A DNA stretch of 13,751 bases from CADAWZ01 sp045114665. Its GTDB lineage: Bacteria > Vulcanimicrobiota > CADAWZ01. Positions 1 through 6,324 of this stretch are shown in pieces. The stretch spans positions 1-13,751 of the forward strand of contig JBGUKW010000157.1 of assembly GCA_045114665.1 (NCBI GenBank). The letters run 5' to 3'. A program made the translations under genes and the position numbers. The first letter of the stretch is position 1. Every line of letters starts with the position of its first letter. The notes below the pieces were generated by a model, which was given only the letters and a program-made list of their open reading frames with translations, made no database searches and was not told where the DNA came from.

Positions 1-10
1 AACTCGTAAG

Positions 11-77
11 ACCTCTAATTTAAAATAGAGGCAAGGTTCGTTAATATCCCAGAATCCCCTAAATTTATTTATGGGGA
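11..77 (+). other. Two stem-loops upstream of the ACT-domain gene (RNA tail or 5' leader)
   Basis: Two hairpins are visible. CCTCTA at 12-17 pairs with TAGAGG at 26-31 around an AT loop. TCCCC at 55-59 pairs with GGGGA at 73-77, with an inner TAAA/TTTA pairing (60-63 with 68-71) and one bulged T. Neither is followed by a T-run, so these are not classical terminators. All three + frames are closed by stops here, so it is not coding. It may be the 3' end of a structured RNA entering from outside the window, or a leader of the following gene. I did not recognise a lysine riboswitch, tmRNA, 6S or SRP RNA consensus. Confidence 0.3.
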
Positions 78-96
78 GTATGTCAAATAAAATGGT

Positions 97-1026
97 GTGA
101 AAAAGATGTATGCTTATGTAATTAATGAAAGAGATATGGCTGGAAATGAAGATCAGGCAGCCTTTGAACTTTTACCACTTTTGACAAAAGGTGAAAAAGT
201 CATATTTATTTTATCTGAAGAGATACCGACATCACAGATGTTTTCTGTGATGAGAAAAATTGGTGTTGATAAAAATTATCTTTATGGTAAAGATGTAAAA
301 ATGCTTTCTTATTCTCGACAAATTGCAAAAAGTGTTTCTCTATGCTCTATTCTTGAAAAAGCTAAATTTAAACCTGTTTTTTGTCAAGCTTTTTATCACG
401 AAGGTAAATTTACAGGAAAAACAGATACTGTTGAAGTTTTTGCAAATAGGGGAGAGATCGAAGAATTACTTTCAGAAAATAATCTTTTGATATTGATTCC
501 TTGTGCATTGCCTTCAAATGTTTTGACAAAAGAAACAAAAGATGATAGTTATTTTAAGATAGATTTAGAAACTAAATTAAATTCTGTTGAAATAGTAAAT
601 AATCGTTCTTCATTTTCTGTATTTTTTGAGGAAGATTCAAATGGTGATATTTTAAATCTTCTTGATAATATTAAATCTGTTGGTATAAGCCTTGACATGA
701 TCAATATTTGTTATGATGAACTTCATTTTATATCGGAAAATTCTTCAGCTGATAAAGTTGAGAAAATTGTTTCTGATTTAGGTTTTAAATATTCAAGAAA
801 TGATGAATGTGCAAAAGTGATGTTTTTAGGAGTTGGAATAAAAGGTGTCCCTGGTATTATGGATAAGATTTTTGAAGTCTTTGACTCTGTAAAAGTTGAT
901 ATAATGAGGACAACAGATTCCCATACGACTATATCTTGCCTTATAAATGCAAATAAAATAGAAAAAATAAAAGAATCGACCATTAAAATTTTGAAAATTC
1001 CAGAAGAAAATATTATTGAAAATTAG
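97..1026 (+). CDS. Aspartokinase-like protein with tandem ACT domains and decayed kinase domain
   Basis: The C-terminal half (about residues 165-309) looks like the paired ACT regulatory domains of aspartokinases. The stretch GVGIKGVPGIMDKIFEVF followed by TTDSHTTISCLI is close to the hallmark of lysine/threonine-sensing aspartokinases, including the DapG type. The N-terminal half (about 1-150) aligns loosely with the middle of the amino-acid kinase fold (around the LSYSRQIAKSVSL, FTGKTDTVEVF and LLILIPCALPS stretches). It lacks the N-terminal KxGG(T/S)S motif and the glycine-rich GRGGSD-type ATP site, and at 309 aa is shorter than the usual 400-450. It is therefore probably not a kinase and may sense an amino acid or partner a true aspartokinase. 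The start is a GTG at 97, with ATG at 106 as an alternative; an in-frame stop at 88-90 rules out anything longer. It is monocistronic, ending at a terminator. Confidence 0.75.
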   Translation: MKKMYAYVINERDMAGNEDQAAFELLPLLTKGEKVIFILSEEIPTSQMFSVMRKIGVDKNYLYGKDVKMLSYSRQIAKSVSLCSILEKAKFKPVFCQAFYHEGKFTGKTDTVEVFANRGEIEELLSENNLLILIPCALPSNVLTKETKDDSYFKIDLETKLNSVEIVNNRSSFSVFFEEDSNGDILNLLDNIKSVGISLDMINICYDELHFISENSSADKVEKIVSDLGFKYSRNDECAKVMFLGVGIKGVPGIMDKIFEVFDSVKVDIMRTTDSHTTISCLINANKIEKIKESTIKILKIPEENIIEN

Positions 1027-1050
1027 ATATATCTTAGAATGAAAAAGTGA

Positions 1051-1085
1051 AAATCTCGAAATTTATAAATTTCGAGATTTTTTTT
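1051..1085 (+). terminator. Intrinsic terminator after the ACT-domain gene
   Basis: A perfect inverted repeat has arms AAATCTCGAAATTT (1051-1064) and AAATTTCGAGATTT (1067-1080). It runs straight into an eight-base T-tract (1078-1085), 25 bases after the stop codon. The few innermost bases probably form the loop. This is a textbook Rho-independent terminator and separates the first gene from the regulator. Confidence 0.92.
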
Positions 1086-1117
1086 GTCATAAAAGGGGAA
1101 AAAAAATAAGAATAGAA

Positions 1118-1144
1118 TATATTTAAAACAATGTTTTAAATATA
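1118..1144. promoter_or_regulatory. 27-bp perfect palindrome, probable TetR-family operator
   Basis: Arm TATATTTAAAACA (1118-1130), one central A (1131) and arm TGTTTTAAATATA (1132-1144) form an exact 13-bp inverted repeat, 27 bases before the start of the TetR-family gene. Size, symmetry and position are typical of TetR-family operators. Its right arm overlaps the TATAAT box at 1141-1146, so binding would block the promoter. Autoregulation is inferred from position. Confidence 0.75.
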
Positions 1145-1146
1145 AT
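1118..1146 (+). promoter_or_regulatory. Promoter of the TetR-family gene
   Basis: A perfect -10 box TATAAT lies at 1141-1146, 24 bases before the ATG. A 17-base spacer puts the -35 at 1118-1123 (TATATT), which is weak, so the promoter may need little -35 contact or be weak. The -35 to -10 stretch is almost exactly the 27-bp palindrome, which suggests simple steric repression. Confidence 0.55.
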
Positions 1147-1170
1147 TTGAAAATTATTTGAGTTTACATT

Positions 1171-1740
1171 ATGGAAAATGGAAATGAAACTAAATCAAAA
1201 ATAATTGATGCAACAGTCGAGATTTTAAAAAATGGAGTTGATAAAATAACTGTTAGGATGATTACTGATTCTGCAGGTGTAAATGTTTCTGCAATTAACT
1301 ATCATTTTGGTTCATTGTATAATCTTTTAGCTATTGCTGGGGAAAAATTATTTAAAAAAATACAATGTGTTTTTGATATTTTAGATGATTTAAATATAAC
1401 TCCTGAAATTCGATTGAAAAAATTTTTAATTGAATATGCTTTTTATGCTAAAAAGTTGAAAAAAATAATTTTACATACTTTTGAGCATGAAACTTTTCAG
1501 TTATCTGCTCAAGAATCATATTTTATGTTTCTTAAAAAAGAGGGATTAAAAAAGATACAAAATGTATTAAAAGAAATTACTAATAGAGAAGAAAATTTAG
1601 ATGTTTTTTCTTTTCAATTTTTTGCTGGAATATTGCTTCCTTATATTGTTTTTAGTGATTTTAAATTTTCTTTTGACTATTTAGATTTTTCTGATTTAGA
1701 AAAACAGATAGATATTTTTATTTCTTTTATAAAAAAATAA
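1171..1740 (+). CDS. TetR/AcrR-family transcriptional repressor
   Basis: This 189-aa protein has the standard TetR layout. The N-terminal helix-turn-helix spans about residues 8-55 (SKIIDATVEIL, then VRMITDSAGVNVSAINYHFGS, then the YNLLAIAGEKLF helix). An all-helical ligand and dimerisation domain of about 130 residues follows, with no clear signature. It lies just upstream of a drug-type ABC exporter, the same neighbourhood as CecR (YbiH) beside YbhGFSR in E. coli, so control of that exporter is likely. It probably represses itself through the 27-bp palindrome overlapping its -10 box. No strong Shine-Dalgarno sequence precedes the ATG. No clear terminator follows, so read-through into the exporter operon across the 388-bp spacer is possible. 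The ligand cannot be read from the sequence. Confidence 0.9.
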   Translation: MENGNETKSKIIDATVEILKNGVDKITVRMITDSAGVNVSAINYHFGSLYNLLAIAGEKLFKKIQCVFDILDDLNITPEIRLKKFLIEYAFYAKKLKKIILHTFEHETFQLSAQESYFMFLKKEGLKKIQNVLKEITNREENLDVFSFQFFAGILLPYIVFSDFKFSFDYLDFSDLEKQIDIFISFIKK

Positions 1741-1772
1741 AGTAGTGTAAAAAAAATTGTTTATTTTCTGCT

Positions 1773-1898
1773 TAGCCAATTTTTTAGGTATAATATCCTC
1801 ACTTTGACAGTTTTTTCTTAAAATAAGAGCTTTTTTTATTTAGCTACTATGAAAAAATTGAAGCCGTTCGTTTTATTATACCATCACAAAATTGGCTA
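1773..1898. repeat. Inverted-repeat element 1 (126 bp, MITE-like)
   Basis: The left end is TAGCCAATTTT (1773-1783), then TTA, then GGTATAATA (1787-1795). The right end is TATTATACC (1874-1882), then ATCAC, then AAAATTGGCTA (1888-1898). Both 11-bp and 9-bp blocks are exact reverse complements in matching order, making a terminal inverted repeat of about 23 bp. The inside is AT-rich and has no ORF. Both ends are TA, which could be a TA target, but this is unproven. It may be a non-autonomous transposon remnant or a large regulatory hairpin. Confidence 0.55.
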
Positions 1899-1914
1899 CT
1901 GGTAAATTTTTTTC

Positions 1915-2088
1915 TTAGGGCATGTTGGTAAACTGCATATTAGCCAATTTTTGCGGTGCAAGTCATTCACTTCAGGCTCCGCTTCGCTCTATTTCCGTTC
2001 ATTGACTTGCTTCCAAAAATTGTCGTGTAGGTAGATAGAAAATTAACAAATTAAATAAGCAAAAATAAAGTTTACCAACACATCCTAA
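1915..2088. repeat. Inverted-repeat element 2 (about 174 bp) with internal long hairpin
   Basis: The left end TTAGGGCATGTTGGTAAACT (1915-1934) and the reverse complement of the right end (2069-2088) agree at 17 of 20 positions, including 12 in a row (TGTTGGTAAACT). Inside is a long hairpin: CAATTTTTG (1945-1953) pairs with CAAAAATTG (2014-2022), and GCAAGTCA (1958-1965) pairs with TGACTTGC (2003-2010). The loop is less AT-rich (GGCTCCGCTTCGCTC, 1975-1989) than its surroundings. It carries no transposase and no clear target duplication. A MITE or decayed insertion sequence is most likely. Confidence 0.6.
2043..2071 (+). promoter_or_regulatory. Candidate promoter for the Ybh-type exporter operon
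   Basis: TTAACA (2043-2048, five of six to TTGACA) is followed after exactly 17 bases by TAAAGT (2066-2071, four of six to TATAAT), 58 bases before the first exporter gene. The -10 box runs into the right terminal repeat of element 2, so the element may provide the promoter. AT-rich DNA gives such matches by chance. Confidence 0.3.
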
Positions 2089-2128
2089 AGAAATGCAAAA
2101 ATAATTAGAGACGAGAGAAGATGGAAGA

Positions 2129-2881
2129 ATGAATGAAATTGAAGTTGAGTACATAACAAAAAGATTTGGAAAATTTACAGCTGTTGACAATATTTCTTTA
2201 ACTGTTAAAAAAGGGGAAATATGCGGATTTTTAGGTCCAAATGGGGCAGGTAAAACTACTACAATACGAATGTTGTGTGGATTGTTAAAGCCTACAGAAT
2301 GTAAGGGAACTGTAAATGGTCTTGATATTATGAAAAATTTTGAGCAGATAAAAAAGAGAATTGGATATATGTCTCAAAAGTTTTCAATGTATGGATATTT
2401 AACTGTTGAAGAAAATATCAATTTTTGGGGAAATTGTTATGATGTCAAGGGGAGAAAATTAAAAGAAAGAGCAGATTATCTTTTAAATAAATTGTCTTTA
2501 GTTGAATTGAGAAATACAAAGGCTGGTATTTTGACTGGTGGAACACGACAGAGATGTGCTTTGGCTTGTGCTTTAGTTCATACTCCTCCTATTGTTTTTC
2601 TCGATGAGCCTACATCTGGAGCAGACCCAATAGCAAGGCGTGATTTTTGGAAAATAATAAGAGAACTTTCTTCTGAAGATATAACAGTTTTAGTAACTAC
2701 ACATTATTTAGAAGAGGCTGAGTATTGTAATAATATAATTTTAATATCTGGTGGAAAATTGATTGCAAAAGGAACTCCTTCTCAATTAAAGGCTTCTGTT
2801 GATGGTAAAATTGTTGGAAAAAAAGAGATTACTCTTGAGGATTTTTTCATATATAAGACAGAGAGCATTTACAATAAGTAA
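2129..2881 (+). CDS. ybhF: ABC exporter ATPase, equivalent to the C-terminal half of YbhF
   Basis: This 250-aa nucleotide-binding protein would power the two ABC-2 permeases that follow. Visible motifs are Walker A GPNGAGKT (36-43), Q-loop Gln in GYMSQKFSMYG (Q83), signature LTGGTRQR (135-142), Walker B IVFLDEP with D159 and catalytic E160, D-loop SGAD, and H-loop His192 in TTHYLEEAEYC. The signature is altered (LTGGT for LSGGQ). The GYMSQKFS-YG, LACALVH-P and TTHxxEEAEYC stretches resemble, from memory, the second ABC domain of E. coli YbhF; the first domain is encoded separately at 6325-7212. The ATG is preceded by GGAAGA directly abutting and by GAGAGAAG (2113-2120), which is better spaced. 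It is followed after 2 bases by the next gene, suggesting coupling. Confidence 0.9.
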   Translation: MNEIEVEYITKRFGKFTAVDNISLTVKKGEICGFLGPNGAGKTTTIRMLCGLLKPTECKGTVNGLDIMKNFEQIKKRIGYMSQKFSMYGYLTVEENINFWGNCYDVKGRKLKERADYLLNKLSLVELRNTKAGILTGGTRQRCALACALVHTPPIVFLDEPTSGADPIARRDFWKIIRELSSEDITVLVTTHYLEEAEYCNNIILISGGKLIAKGTPSQLKASVDGKIVGKKEITLEDFFIYKTESIYNK

Positions 2882-2883
2882 TC

Positions 2884-3999
2884 ATGAATTTAATAAGACT
2901 TTTTGCTATAGTTAATAAAGAATTTAAGCACATAATGAGGGATAGAAAAACGCTTATAAGTGCTTTTTTTATTCCTGTTTTATTGATATTTCTTTTTTGT
3001 GATTCATTGAGCCTTGATGTAAATGATCTGTCTCTTGCTGTACTCGATTTAGATAATTCAAGTCAGAGTAAATATTTAATTGATAAAGTTCAAGCAGGTG
3101 GTTATTTTAAAGTTGTTCGATATTGTAGAAATTATTCTGAGTTGCAAAAGTCATTAAATTCAGGTGAGGCTGAGATTTCACTTGTGATACCTGCAAAATT
3201 TGGGAGTGATTTGCTTAAACATAAAAGTGATATTCAAGTTTTGGCAGATGCTGTAAATCCAAGTAGGACTACAGCTGGAACATCTTATATGACTATGATT
3301 TTGAGAGATTTTTTTACCGAGATTATGACTATTAATGGTAAAACAGTTACTGCTCCAGTAAATCCTGTTGTTAGAATTTGGTATAATCCTTCACTTGAAA
3401 GTAACAAAGCTATTGTTCCAGGATTGATTGCACTTATAATGGCGATTTTATCTGCACTTTTGACATCTACGACAATATCAAAAGAGTGGGAAAGCTCTTC
3501 TATGGAACTTCTTTTGTCAACTCCTGTTTCAAAACTCGAAATAATTTTTGGAAAATTTTTCCCTTATTTTATAATTGGGTTTATAGATATAACAATTTTA
3601 ATTTGCATAGCAAGGTTTTTGTATAATGTCAAAATAAATGGAAATATTTTTTTATTAGCTCTTGTGTGTGTTGTATTTTTGGGAGGAGTTCTTTTTCAAG
3701 GGCTTACTATCTCTGTAATAACAAAAAATTCTCTTGTTGCAAATATACTTGCTCTTTTGTCTTCATTTTTACCTATAATGATTTTATCTGGATTTGTTTT
3801 TTATATCCCAGGTATGCCTAAAATTGTTCAATATGTTACTTATATACTACCTGGAAAATATTTTATAAATTGTGCAAGAGGTATTTATTCCAAAGCCTCT
3901 GATTTTAATGTTCTTTTCAATGATATTTTATTTTTATTGATATTTAATATATTTTTTGTTCTTGTCGCTTTTATTAAGTTTAAAAAGAAAATTGATTAA
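2884..3999 (+). CDS. ybhS: ABC-2 type permease, YbhS-like
   Basis: This 371-aa inner-membrane protein has the ABC-2 layout: one N-terminal membrane segment (about 20-40) after a KEFKHIMRDRKT cytoplasmic helix, a large extracytoplasmic domain (about 45-170), then five or so hydrophobic segments. The stretches RIWYNPSLESNKAIVPGLIALIM, KEWESSSMELLLSTPVSKLE, LPIMILSGFVFYIPGMP and YILPGKYFINCARG track E. coli YbhS and the DrrB/YhhJ group. It would form the transmembrane pore with the next gene product. The start is 2 bases after the upstream stop with no good Shine-Dalgarno sequence, suggesting translational coupling. The substrate is unknown; E. coli YbhFSR has been linked to drug and cation efflux. 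Confidence 0.9.
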   Translation: MNLIRLFAIVNKEFKHIMRDRKTLISAFFIPVLLIFLFCDSLSLDVNDLSLAVLDLDNSSQSKYLIDKVQAGGYFKVVRYCRNYSELQKSLNSGEAEISLVIPAKFGSDLLKHKSDIQVLADAVNPSRTTAGTSYMTMILRDFFTEIMTINGKTVTAPVNPVVRIWYNPSLESNKAIVPGLIALIMAILSALLTSTTISKEWESSSMELLLSTPVSKLEIIFGKFFPYFIIGFIDITILICIARFLYNVKINGNIFLLALVCVVFLGGVLFQGLTISVITKNSLVANILALLSSFLPIMILSGFVFYIPGMPKIVQYVTYILPGKYFINCARGIYSKASDFNVLFNDILFLLIFNIFFVLVAFIKFKKKID

Positions 4000-4014
4000 A
4001 GAAAATAAATAGAA

Positions 4015-5100
4015 ATGTTTACTCGAATTTGGGCAATTATAAAAAAAGAATTTATAAGCATAATTAATATGAAGGTTATTATAGCTATTGTTTTTGTTGC
4101 TCCTGTACTGCAGACAGTAATTTTTGGATATGCTGCTGTTATTGAATCAAAAAATATTCCAATAGCTGTAATTGACAGAGATATTTCTGCGACTTCAAGA
4201 AAATTCAGACAAACACTTGAAAATTGTGGATATTTTATTTTAATAGATGATAATTTAAAAGAAAGTGATATAGATAGATATTTTAAATTAGGCAAAATTT
4301 CTGGTTGTGTTATAATACCTTCAAAATTTGAGCAGAGATTAAAAAAATATGGATCATCTGATATTCAGGTAAATATTGATGGAAGTGATTCAACTGTTGC
4401 AAATGCAGTATCAGGTTATATAAATTCTGCCTGTGCAAGTTTTTCATCTGTGAGCAATTCTGTTTCGATTGAGACGAGATTATTGTTTAATCCGACTGGT
4501 GAAAATAAATTCTTTTTTATACCAGGTGTTTTTGGAATGATATTAATGATAATAGGAATGCCTTTGACAGCTATTTCACTTGTTAAAGAAAAAGAAGAAG
4601 GTACTTTTGAACAGTTAAATGTAACTCCTATTCAATCTTATGAACTTTTGATTGGTAAAATTATTCCATATATGTTTCTTATTTTTATAAGCTCAACTCT
4701 AATGCTTGTCATTTCTCTTTTGGTTTTTCATCTTCCATTGAGAGGAAATATTTTTGTTCTTTATCTCGATATTTTCATTTTTCTTTTTGTTGCTTTGGGG
4801 CTTGGTATTTTTGTTTCTATAATATCGGCAACACAGCAACAGGCAATGTTGACAAGTTTTTTGATATTGCTTCCAACAATGCTTTTTTCAGGTTTTATGT
4901 TCCCCGTTGAAAATATGATAGGCATTTTTAGAATAATTGCAAACATAAATCCATTTTATCATTTTTTAAAGATAATGAGAGATGTTTTTTTAAAGGGTAG
5001 TCCTTTGGAATATTTAAAACCTAATTTTATTTCAATATTTTTGGCAGATATAGTTGTATTTTTTACATCAGTAAGTCTTTTTTCTAAAAGGAGTTCTTAA
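4015..5100 (+). CDS. ybhR: ABC-2 type permease, YbhR-like
   Basis: This 361-aa inner-membrane partner of the preceding permease has the same topology: an N-terminal helix with IWAIIKKEF, a membrane segment, an extracytoplasmic domain to about residue 165, then a C-terminal membrane bundle. Diagnostic stretches are KEKEEGTFEQLNVTP, the ATQQQAM motif and LLPTMLFSGFMFPVENM, which match YbhR better than YbhS (STQQQA and LSGYVSPVENMP in E. coli, from memory). Gene order S then R is the same as in E. coli. The gap to the upstream gene is 15 bases. A strong AAAAGGAG (5086-5093) inside its 3' end serves the next gene. No sign of damage is seen. Confidence 0.9.
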   Translation: MFTRIWAIIKKEFISIINMKVIIAIVFVAPVLQTVIFGYAAVIESKNIPIAVIDRDISATSRKFRQTLENCGYFILIDDNLKESDIDRYFKLGKISGCVIIPSKFEQRLKKYGSSDIQVNIDGSDSTVANAVSGYINSACASFSSVSNSVSIETRLLFNPTGENKFFFIPGVFGMILMIIGMPLTAISLVKEKEEGTFEQLNVTPIQSYELLIGKIIPYMFLIFISSTLMLVISLLVFHLPLRGNIFVLYLDIFIFLFVALGLGIFVSIISATQQQAMLTSFLILLPTMLFSGFMFPVENMIGIFRIIANINPFYHFLKIMRDVFLKGSPLEYLKPNFISIFLADIVVFFTSVSLFSKRSS

Positions 5101-5102
5101 AA

Positions 5103-6299
5103 ATGAAAAAGATAGTTGTTATAGTCATCGTTCTTTTGCTTTTAGGTGGTTGTATTTTTTTCTTTGTTAAAAAAGATAGAGAGAAAAAAGATGTTGTTGT
5201 AAATTATATAGAAACATCTGGAACATTGGAAGTTATAGAGACAGATTGTTCATTTAAAATAGCTGGTAAAATTGTTGATTTTCCTATTTTAGAAGGTGAT
5301 TCTATTACAAAAGGTCAGTTTATAGGGCGTTTGAGTTCACAATCTATAGACCAAGAAATCGTTGTCCAGAAAAGCTCGATAGAAACTATAAAAGCTCAAT
5401 TTCCAAAAATAGATATACAGATAAATCAGACAGACATTTCTGTTAAAAAAGAAATTGAAAATGCAAAAATAAAGGTTGATGAAGCATATGCAAGATATGA
5501 AAGTATAAAATCAGGTTCAAGAGATGAGGAGATAACTAAAGCGGAACATCTTGTAAAACAGACAGAACATGTCTTGTTAAATGCAAAGAAAAATTATGAA
5601 AGAGCGGATAATCTCTATGAAAAGGGAGCTATTTCACAGCAAGATAGGGATAATACTAAGACAAGTTATCTTTCTGCATTTGAGGAAAATAAACAGGCAA
5701 AGGCAAATTTAAGTCTTTTAAAAGCAGGGGCAAAATCTGAGGATATAGAGGCATCTTTTCAAGTATATAATCAAGCTGTGGCAAATTATGAACTCACTTT
5801 GGCAAAGAATTTTGAATTGAAAAAGTTGGAAGAGGACAAAAAGATTTTGGCTTCACAATTAAAAAATGCTGAAGATGGATTAAAGTTGCTTGAAGTAAAA
5901 AAGTCTGATCACAAATTATATTCACCTGTTACAGGTACTGTTTTGAGAAAAGTCGCAGAAAAAGGCGAAAATGTAACAGCAGGCGGTACTGTTTTGACTG
6001 TTGGCAATTTAGATGAAATATATTTGAGGGGATATGTTGCTGAAACTGATTTGGCAAAAGTGAAATTAGGGCAGAGGTGTGAATTAAAAACAGATACTTA
6101 TCCTGATAAAATTTATAATGGTAAGATAACTTATATTTCTGATAAGGCAGAATTTACACCCAAAAATTTGACAACAAAAGATGATAGAGTAAAACTTGTT
6201 TATAGGATAAAAATTTCTGCAGATAATTCTTCACGAGATCTTAAACCTGGAATGATAGCAGATGCCTTTATCTATTTTATGGAAGATGTGGAAAAATAA
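5103..6299 (+). CDS. ybhG: HlyD-family periplasmic adaptor, YbhG-like
   Basis: This 398-aa membrane-fusion protein links the inner-membrane pump to an outer-membrane channel. In order: N-terminal membrane anchor (about 4-22), first lipoyl half (about 45-85, KIVDFPILEGDSITKGQFIG), long coiled-coil hairpin (about 95-275, with SRDEEITKAEHLVKQTE and YEKGAISQQDRDNTK), second lipoyl half (YSPVTGTVLRKVAEKGENV), and beta-barrel domain. The stretch ISDKAEFTPKNLTTKDDR followed by LVYRIKI is a YbhG/YhiI hallmark (SPTAEFTPKTVET in E. coli). Cys17 sits in LLGGC and could be a lipobox, but hydrophobic residues continue after it, so a membrane anchor is more likely. AAAAGGAG ends 9 bases before the ATG. No outer-membrane partner is encoded inside this operon. 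Confidence 0.9.
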   Translation: MKKIVVIVIVLLLLGGCIFFFVKKDREKKDVVVNYIETSGTLEVIETDCSFKIAGKIVDFPILEGDSITKGQFIGRLSSQSIDQEIVVQKSSIETIKAQFPKIDIQINQTDISVKKEIENAKIKVDEAYARYESIKSGSRDEEITKAEHLVKQTEHVLLNAKKNYERADNLYEKGAISQQDRDNTKTSYLSAFEENKQAKANLSLLKAGAKSEDIEASFQVYNQAVANYELTLAKNFELKKLEEDKKILASQLKNAEDGLKLLEVKKSDHKLYSPVTGTVLRKVAEKGENVTAGGTVLTVGNLDEIYLRGYVAETDLAKVKLGQRCELKTDTYPDKIYNGKITYISDKAEFTPKNLTTKDDRVKLVYRIKISADNSSRDLKPGMIADAFIYFMEDVEK

Positions 6300-6324
6300 A
6301 TAAAAAACATAAAGAGACTAAAAA

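Larger units (their letters stand above)
1741..2128. other. 388-bp gene-free spacer between regulator and exporter operon
   Basis: No credible gene is present. The spacer is filled by the two inverted-repeat elements. The module TAGCCAATTTT occurs at 1773-1783 (+), 1888-1898 (reverse) and 1941-1951 (+), and a shortened reverse copy AAAAATTG lies at 2015-2022, so the orientation alternates. I find no copy of the 27-bp TetR palindrome. A 63-aa minus-strand frame across 1999-2190 overlaps the exporter ATPase start and has no support. Confidence 0.6.

Noticed and set aside
1..96. Lysine riboswitch or tmRNA/6S RNA at the window start
   Set aside because: The conserved sequence blocks of these RNAs are not visible; only two short stems can be supported.
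1789..1794. TATAAT inside the left arm of element 1 as an operon promoter
   Set aside because: It belongs to the inverted repeat (its mirror copy lies at 1875-1880) and has no -35 at the right distance. It would also start transcription more than 300 bases before the operon.
1804..1809. Perfect TTGACA inside element 1 as a promoter -35
   Set aside because: No -10-like box lies 16-18 bases downstream (the sequence there is around GAGCTT).
1773..2088. CRISPR array from repeated TAGCCAATTTT units
   Set aside because: Units are about 11 bp, alternate in orientation and have irregular spacing; there are no cas genes nearby.
1999..2190. Minus-strand 63-aa ORF spanning the end of element 2 and the start of the first exporter ATPase
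   Set aside because: It overlaps a well-supported gene, has no ribosome site or recognisable domain, and covers repeat DNA.
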